The position numbers and the translations under genes are program-made. Below the pieces are notes generated by a model. It was given only the letters and a program-made list of their open reading frames with translations, did not search any database and had not been told where the DNA came from. Positions 59,248 through 64,000 of a stretch of DNA of 64,000 nt are shown here, piece by piece. The DNA comes from an uncultured Lacinutrix sp. (GTDB lineage: Bacteria; Bacteroidota; Bacteroidia; Flavobacteriales; Flavobacteriaceae): the NCBI GenBank assembly GCA_937129145.1, contig CAKZMU010000009.1, positions 206,551 to 270,550 on the forward strand. Reading direction: 5' to 3'. The stretch's first letter is position 1, and each line of letters begins with the position of its first letter.

Positions 59248-61205
59248 ATCTTTTTAGCAAACTCAATAAAAAATTCCACCGATTTAGGATTTCGCATAGA
59301 ATCAAAATTAATGGATTTTTCAAGAGGCATTCCTAAAAGTATTTTCTTAATGGGTGCTTCCATTTTTTTACCACTAATGGTATAAGGAATATCATCTACT
59401 AGAATAATCTCATCAGGAACATGTCTTGGTGAATACTCTTTTTTAAGTTGTGCGTTTATTTGAGTTTTAATATCATCGGTTAATTCGGCATCGTTTCGCA
59501 TTTTCACAAATAAAGGCATATAGTGTTTGCCTTCGTCAAGTTCGAGGTTGACAATAAGCGAATCTTCTACAGCCTTAATTTTATTGACAGCTCTGTAAAT
59601 TTCGCTGGTACCAATTCTAATACCATGTCTGTTTAGTGTGGCATCACTTCTGCCATAAATAATTAACCCATTGGTTTCGGAGTTAATTTTTATAAAATCA
59701 CCATGACGCCATTTTCCAGGGTAGTGTTCAAAATAACTGGCGTTATAGCGTTTGTTTTCTGTATCGTTCCAAAAATAAATTGGCATTGAAGGCATGGGTT
59801 TGTCAATCACCATTTCGCCCAATTCATCTTGAACAGGATTTCCGTTATCATCATAAGCATACAGCGACACGCCTAATGCTCTACATTGAATTTCACCCGA
59901 ATGCACAGCATACTCTGTCACACCTCCAACAAAAGCGGTGCAAACATCAGTGCCTCCAGCCATAGAGCATAGCCAAACATCGTCTTTTATGTTCGAATAC
60001 ACATAATCAAACGCTTCAGGTGGTAGAGGTGCTCCTGTGGAGCTAATGGACCTGATTGAGGACAAATCAAAGTCTGCTTTTGGCGACAGTCCTTTTTTCA
60101 TACAAGCGACCAAATAAGGCGCACTTGTCCCAAAATGATTGATTTTTACATCGTCCGAAAATTGCCAAAGTTTATTAAAGCTAGGATAGGTTGGACTACC
60201 ATCATACAATACAACAGCTGCTCCCATTAAGAAGGCTGCTTGTACAAAATTCCACATCATCCAACCAGTAGTGGAAAACCAAAAATAGCGTTCGCCTTCG
60301 TGCACATCGTTATGAAATGCCATATATTTTAGATGTTCCAAAAGAATGCCTCCATGTGAATGTACAATAGCTTTTGGCAAACCCGTAGTGCCTGAAGAAT
60401 ATAAAACCCAAATTGGATGGTTGAAATCCACAGGTTCAAAAGTCAAAGTGCCAGAAACAGTTTTAAAAATAGTATTGATGTTTTCGTAATGCCCTGGGAA
60501 ATTATTAAGTGCGTTTTCGTTGAGATAAGGTAATACCAACACTTTTTTAAGCGTAGGTAACGATTCTACAATGTTCTTTACAATGTTAGATTTATCATAA
60601 GGCTTACCGTTGTATTGATACCCATCAACCGCAATAAGCACTTTAGGTTCTATTTGTGCAAACCTATCCACGACACTTTCTGCACCAAAATCTGGTGAGG
60701 TACTGGACCAAATAGCACCAATGGCATTGACTGCTAAAAAAGCAATAGTGGCTTCAGGAATGTTAGGTAAAAATGCGACAACGCGGTCACCTTTAGTAAC
60801 ACCAACAGACTTTAAATACGTGGCAAGCGATGCTACTTTTGTTTTAAGTTCTAACCAGGAAATCTCTTGATTAACACCAGATTCATTTCCAAAAATAATG
60901 GCAGTTTCATTGTCTTTGGCTTTTCTAAAAAGATGTTCTGCATAATTGATAGTAGCACCTTCAAACCATTTGCAATTTGGCATTTTATGAGACGAAAGTA
61001 CCTTGGAATAGGGTTGATGCGATATCACTTTAAAGTAATGCCAAATGCTTTCCCAGAAATCTTCCACATTTGTCACAGACCATTGCCATAACTCTTGATA
61101 GTTTTTAAACTCTAAACCCTTATTTGTTGAAAGCCATTGTTTATAAGCATGTAAATGGCTACTCTCTTTAAATTGTTTACTGCCTTCCCAAAGTTTCTTA
61201 CTCAT
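59244..61205 (-). CDS. aacS: acetoacetate-CoA ligase
   Basis: This 653-residue adenylate-forming enzyme has an N-terminal W-Q-W-S-V-T...F-W-E-S-I-W segment, the phosphate loop Y-S-S-G-T-T-G-L-P-K near residue 268, W-M-M-W-N-F typical of the acetoacetyl-CoA synthetase branch, and a C-terminal acyl-acceptor domain (Y-G-R-S-D-A-T-L-N-R-H-G-I-R-I-G and catalytic K in I-S-G-K-K-M-E). It activates acetoacetate for lipid or ketone use. It has a -7 box 27 bases upstream. Confidence 0.93.
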   Translation of the reverse strand: MSKKLWEGSKQFKESSHLHAYKQWLSTNKGLEFKNYQELWQWSVTNVEDFWESIWHYFKVISHQPYSKVLSSHKMPNCKWFEGATINYAEHLFRKAKDNETAIIFGNESGVNQEISWLELKTKVASLATYLKSVGVTKGDRVVAFLPNIPEATIAFLAVNAIGAIWSSTSPDFGAESVVDRFAQIEPKVLIAVDGYQYNGKPYDKSNIVKNIVESLPTLKKVLVLPYLNENALNNFPGHYENINTIFKTVSGTLTFEPVDFNHPIWVLYSSGTTGLPKAIVHSHGGILLEHLKYMAFHNDVHEGERYFWFSTTGWMMWNFVQAAFLMGAAVVLYDGSPTYPSFNKLWQFSDDVKINHFGTSAPYLVACMKKGLSPKADFDLSSIRSISSTGAPLPPEAFDYVYSNIKDDVWLCSMAGGTDVCTAFVGGVTEYAVHSGEIQCRALGVSLYAYDDNGNPVQDELGEMVIDKPMPSMPIYFWNDTENKRYNASYFEHYPGKWRHGDFIKINSETNGLIIYGRSDATLNRHGIRIGTSEIYRAVNKIKAVEDSLIVNLELDEGKHYMPLFVKMRNDAELTDDIKTQINAQLKKEYSPRHVPDEIILVDDIPYTISGKKMEAPIKKILLGMPLEKSINFDSMRNPKSVEFFIEFAKKI

Positions 61206-61231
61206 TATTAAAATATCGTTTTAATACCTAC

Positions 61232-61239
61232 CAAAGATA
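61232..61239 (-). promoter_or_regulatory. -7 element (TATCTTTG) for aacS
   Basis: On the minus strand TATCTTTG matches TAnnTTTG, 26 bases before the ATG at 61205. No TTG at the right spacing. Confidence 0.45.
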
Positions 61240-61400
61240 ACGGTATAGAATTGAATATGTAAATTCTTTAGGCATTTAGATTTATTTAATTAAGTAGAGA
61301 TAAGTTAGATTCAAAATACGTAAATGTTAAAATTATATGCATTTCATCGATTTATTATGTTTTTAAACTGGTTTATTAAAATATTTGTTTCATATTAGCA

Positions 61401-61484
61401 GTCCCCAAATAAACCAAATTAAATAACAGATTTGCCCCAAATCTACCATGAATTTAACTTATGAATGTTGCCCCAAATCTACCA
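61401..61484. repeat. three spaced copies of a CCCCAAAT-x-x-ACCA motif
   Basis: TTGCCCCAAATCTACCA occurs identically at 61432-61448 and 61468-61484. A weaker copy, GTCCCCAAATAAACCA, is at 61401-61416. The CCCC blocks are 32 and 36 bases apart. The copies lie in the 375-base gap about 200-280 bases upstream of aacS. The rest of that gap holds the aacS -7 box and the terminator at 61532-61556; I see no gene in it. Confidence 0.6.
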
Positions 61485-61531
61485 GAACCTACTTATAGAT
61501 TTAAAAAAATTATTATTGGCATTCAAAACAC

Positions 61532-61556
61532 AAAAAGACTCCTTGGGAGTCTTTTA
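61532..61556 (-). terminator. terminator of the oligopeptide ABC ATPase gene
   Basis: AAAAGACTCC, a 3-base loop and GGAGTCTTTT form a perfect 10-bp stem, followed on the minus strand by a T-run. It lies 25 bases after the ABC gene. The right flank gives a short T-run for the plus strand too. Confidence 0.8.
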
Positions 61557-61580
61557 AGTTTGCTAAAAAAACTATTCATG

Positions 61581-63272
61581 CTATAAGCCTTTTGGAATAG
61601 CGTCTATAAGTGTTTTTGTATATTCTTTTTTAGGATTGGCATAGATGCTATCTGCTTCTCCGAGTTCCTCTATGTTGCCTTGATTCATTACCAAAAGTTG
61701 GTCACTCATGTATTTTACAACTGCCAAATCGTGTGAAATAAAAATATAGGTAAATCCAAAATTTTCTTTGAGTTCATTCAATAAATTCAACACTTGTGCT
61801 TGCACAGAAATATCTAATGCAGAAACCGACTCGTCGCATACAATAAGTTTTGGTTGCAACGCTATAGTGCGCGCAATACCAATTCGTTGACGTTGACCTC
61901 CTGAGAATTCATGAGGATATCTGTTGAAATAATCTGAAGATAAACCAACACGTTCTAAAAGTTCTAATGCTCTTTCTTTTCGCTCTTTGGAAGAATTGTA
62001 CAAACCATGAACTTTCATAGGTTCCATAATAGCATTTCCAATGGAAATTCTTGGGTTTAATGACGCATAAGGATCCTGGAAAATAATTTGAATATCTTTT
62101 CTAAGGGTTCTTAATGCTTTTTTTGAAAGTTTTGTAATGTCATTTCCTTTATAAAAAATAGACCCTGAACTCACTTTATGTAATTGTAGAATGGCATTTC
62201 CTAAGGTAGATTTACCGCAACCAGACTCTCCTACAAGACCAAGTGTTTCTCCTTCATAGACTTTAAAACTCACATCATCAACAGCTTTAAAAACAGACGA
62301 TTTTCCAAAAAATCCGTGTTTGCTTATGTACTCTTTACTAACGTTTTTAACCTCTAACAATGGTGGTTGTGAATAGAGTTTTTTGTGTTTTTGTGCTCTT
62401 TCTTTTGATGACACCACAGCATCTAAAGTAGTATTGTTCATATAATCATCAATAGTAGGAAGTTGTTGTAACCGCACATCTAAAGACGGTTTGGAGTTAA
62501 TTAAGGCTTTGGTATATATGTGTTTCGGATTTTTAAAAATATCTAAAGCAGAATCTTGTTCAACAATCTCTCCTTGATACATGACAAGCACACGATTGGC
62601 AATTTCAGACACCAACGACAAATCATGAGAAATAAATATAATACTCATTTTATAAGTCTGTTGGAGGTCTTTAAGCAGTGAAATTATCTCTTTTTGAACT
62701 GTGACATCCAAAGCTGTTGTTGGTTCATCAGCAATGAGTAATTTTGGTTTACATGCAATAGCCAAAGCAATCATAACACGTTGTTTTTGCCCTCCAGAAA
62801 TTTCATGTGGATATTTGTTAAACACAGTAGTTGGGTCTGGGAGCTTTACATTTTTAAATAATTGTAGCACCTCTTTTTTAGCATCAGATTTTGTGAGTTT
62901 GGTGTGCTTTAACAGCACCTCAATGACTTGTTTTCCACAGGTCATAGAAGGGTTTAAGGAACTCATGGGTTCTTGAAAAATCATAGCAATATCATTGCCG
63001 CGTAAGGTTTCAAACGTTTTGGAATCAAGTATTGTTAAATCTTGATTTTCAAAAAGAATTTCACCGTTATTTATGGTGCAATTCTGTTTTGGAAGTAATC
63101 CTGCAATAGCTAGAGAGGATACCGATTTTCCGCTCCCAGATTCACCTACGATTCCCAATATTTCGTTTGAAAACAATTCATAAGAAATGCCTTTAATAAC
63201 CTTGGAAGTCACCGAGTTATTAGTAAAAGAAATTTCAAGATTTTTAACGGACAGCAATTGTTTTTTAGCCAT
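61581..63272 (-). CDS. double-ATPase oligopeptide ABC transporter protein (DppD-DppF/YejF type)
   Basis: This 563-residue protein joins two ABC ATPases. The first half has Walker A G-E-S-G-S-G-K-S, signature I-S-G-G-Q-K-Q-R and Walker B L-L-I-A-D-E-P. The second has G-E-S-G-C-G-K-S-T, F-S-G-G-Q-R-Q-R and L-I-V-C-D-E-S. Both halves have the D-P oligopeptide-family insert (H-E-I-S/H-E-F-S). It powers import of di/oligopeptides or similar solutes. No permease or binding-protein gene is next to it within the window; the downstream side is a terminator. Confidence 0.93.
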   Translation of the reverse strand: MAKKQLLSVKNLEISFTNNSVTSKVIKGISYELFSNEILGIVGESGSGKSVSSLAIAGLLPKQNCTINNGEILFENQDLTILDSKTFETLRGNDIAMIFQEPMSSLNPSMTCGKQVIEVLLKHTKLTKSDAKKEVLQLFKNVKLPDPTTVFNKYPHEISGGQKQRVMIALAIACKPKLLIADEPTTALDVTVQKEIISLLKDLQQTYKMSIIFISHDLSLVSEIANRVLVMYQGEIVEQDSALDIFKNPKHIYTKALINSKPSLDVRLQQLPTIDDYMNNTTLDAVVSSKERAQKHKKLYSQPPLLEVKNVSKEYISKHGFFGKSSVFKAVDDVSFKVYEGETLGLVGESGCGKSTLGNAILQLHKVSSGSIFYKGNDITKLSKKALRTLRKDIQIIFQDPYASLNPRISIGNAIMEPMKVHGLYNSSKERKERALELLERVGLSSDYFNRYPHEFSGGQRQRIGIARTIALQPKLIVCDESVSALDISVQAQVLNLLNELKENFGFTYIFISHDLAVVKYMSDQLLVMNQGNIEELGEADSIYANPKKEYTKTLIDAIPKGL

Positions 63273-63320
63273 GCTTAAAAATAAAAAATATATTGATTAA
63301 GATAGACTAAAGCGTAGATT

Positions 63321-64000
63321 TTAAATATGAATTATTTCATCGTCATTTAAAATATCATCACCTCGTAAACGCAACAATATTTGTGCTACAGCTATGGTAT
63401 CTTTTTCACAATACGTGATGATTCTGTCAATCTCTTTTTCTTCGTAATACACACGATATACTTCACTACCATCAATATCATCTTTAGGCGAAGGAATGCC
63501 TAACACATTGGTCAATAATTTTAGTGATGTGTAGGTTTTATAATCGCCAAATTTCCATAATTCCAAAGTGTCTAAATGTGGCACTTCCCAAGGTTTTTTG
63601 CCAAAAAGGTTGAGTTTATAAGGCAACGTAATATTATGAATAATCATACGTCTTGCGATATATGGAAAGTCAAATTCTTTGCCATTATGCGCGCACAACA
63701 AATGTTTTGACTGACTAAAATGCGAGATTAACAAGTTTTTAAAATCTTTTAAAATTTTGACTTCATCGCCGTAAAACGAGGTCACTCTAAAATTTCTAAT
63801 ATCGCCTTCATTTGAAAAATACCCTACTGATATACATACAATTTTACCAAATTCAGCCCAAATGCCTGCACGTTCGTAAAACTCTTCAGCTGTAAAATCA
63901 TCTTTTCGTTGATATTGCGATTTGAGTTCCCAAAGCGCTTGTTTGGTGTCGTCTAAATCTGAAAAATGCTGTGTTTCAGGAACGGTTTCTATATCAAGAA
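63321..64000 (-). CDS. 3'-5' exonuclease, PolB-like/RNase H-like DEDD family (N-terminus cut by the window edge)
   Basis: The frame is open from the window edge (64000) to the stop at 63321, about 226 residues. The DEDD motifs appear in order: Exo I L-D-I-E-T-V-P-E at the visible start; Exo II H-N-G-K-E-F-D-F-P-Y (H-N-x3-F-D); and Exo III Y-C-E-K-D-T-I-A-V (Y-x3-D). This is the predicted PolB-like stand-alone exonuclease of Bacteroidota. A GTG at 63785 is inside the domain, after the Exo I motif, and cannot be the start. Only the first few residues appear to be missing. Confidence 0.88.
   Translation of the reverse strand, partial: LDIETVPETQHFSDLDDTKQALWELKSQYQRKDDFTAEEFYERAGIWAEFGKIVCISVGYFSNEGDIRNFRVTSFYGDEVKILKDFKNLLISHFSQSKHLLCAHNGKEFDFPYIARRMIIHNITLPYKLNLFGKKPWEVPHLDTLELWKFGDYKTYTSLKLLTNVLGIPSPKDDIDGSEVYRVYYEEKEIDRIITYCEKDTIAVAQILLRLRGDDILNDDEIIHI

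Noticed and set aside
61401..61484. CRISPR array
   Set aside because: Only two exact 17-base copies and one poor copy, spacers of about 15-20 bases, and no cas genes in the window.
63321..63785. A 154-residue protein starting at GTG 63785
   Set aside because: The frame stays open to the window edge and the upstream part carries the Exo I motif L-D-I-E-T, so the true gene is longer and cut by the edge.

Overview
The window is chromosomal DNA from a member of the Bacteroidota, most likely a marine genus of Flavobacteriaceae. The evidence is strongly AT-rich DNA, promoters of the TTG-N19-TAnnTTTG type, few Shine-Dalgarno sites, gliding/type IX secretion genes (sprE/porW, gldH), and several families I know mainly from flavobacteria (DUF6341, DUF6427, DUF4254, DUF5687, DUF6090, DUF4292). 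No genus can be fixed from this window. I see no rRNA, tRNA, CRISPR array, prophage, transposase gene or integrase.

Region 1 (1-20414) is a cell-surface polysaccharide locus. It opens with the tail of a probable GDP-L-fucose synthase gene and a small lipoprotein, closed by a strong terminator. Then come 17 same-strand genes from 768 to 19112, spaced 15 bases or less apart or overlapping. They encode a Wzx-type flippase, two polymerase/ligase-type membrane proteins, six glycosyltransferases (three GT4, two GT2, one WecG/TagA type), UDP-glucose dehydrogenase plus UDP-glucuronate decarboxylase (giving UDP-GlcA and UDP-xylose) and the initiating polyprenyl-phosphate sugar transferase. This is a Wzx/Wzy-dependent repeat-unit pathway. 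Within the AT-rich first part sits an unusual set: two paralogous stand-alone Pol-beta-type nucleotidyltransferase-like proteins, a nucleotidyltransferase-like domain fused to a thymidylate-kinase-like P-loop domain, and an APH-fold kinase. This is the best candidate here for an undescribed polysaccharide-modifying system. A secreted WD40-like propeller sits in the same operon. A PaaK/CapK-like ligase abuts its end tail-to-tail.

Region 2 (20499-32051) is housekeeping: purD, DUF6341, DUF6427, upp, DUF4254, a GT9 heptosyltransferase-like gene, a PaaE-type flavin/2Fe-2S reductase, a DUF5687/ATPase ABC exporter pair, sprE/porW and a bactofilin. Region 3 (32008-37787) is the F-type ATP synthase operon atpZ-(DUF6168)-atpB-E-F-H-A-G; atpD and atpC are not in the window. 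Region 4 (37912-49181) holds a lipoprotein, a second flippase, DUF6090, dut, a TPR protein, DUF4292, EnvC, a thioesterase, an HU-SPOR fusion, dprA, an orphan gene and trpS.

Region 5 (49307-64000) holds plsC, an ECF sigma factor with a regulator that appears to span both membranes, recA, trhO, ricT, gldH, a class A penicillin-binding protein, acetoacetyl-CoA synthetase, a double-ATPase oligopeptide ABC protein and a 3'-5' exonuclease cut by the window edge.

Non-coding structure is rich. At least three families of short dispersed palindromes lie in the gaps between genes, one with a compensatory base change between copies. Two minus-strand terminators are built into the C-terminal codons of the facing plus-strand gene. 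A 12-bp hairpin separates atpE from atpF. A decayed copy of the paaE 3' end lies beside paaE. An orphan terminator and a 30-codon ORF occupy the recA/trhO gap.
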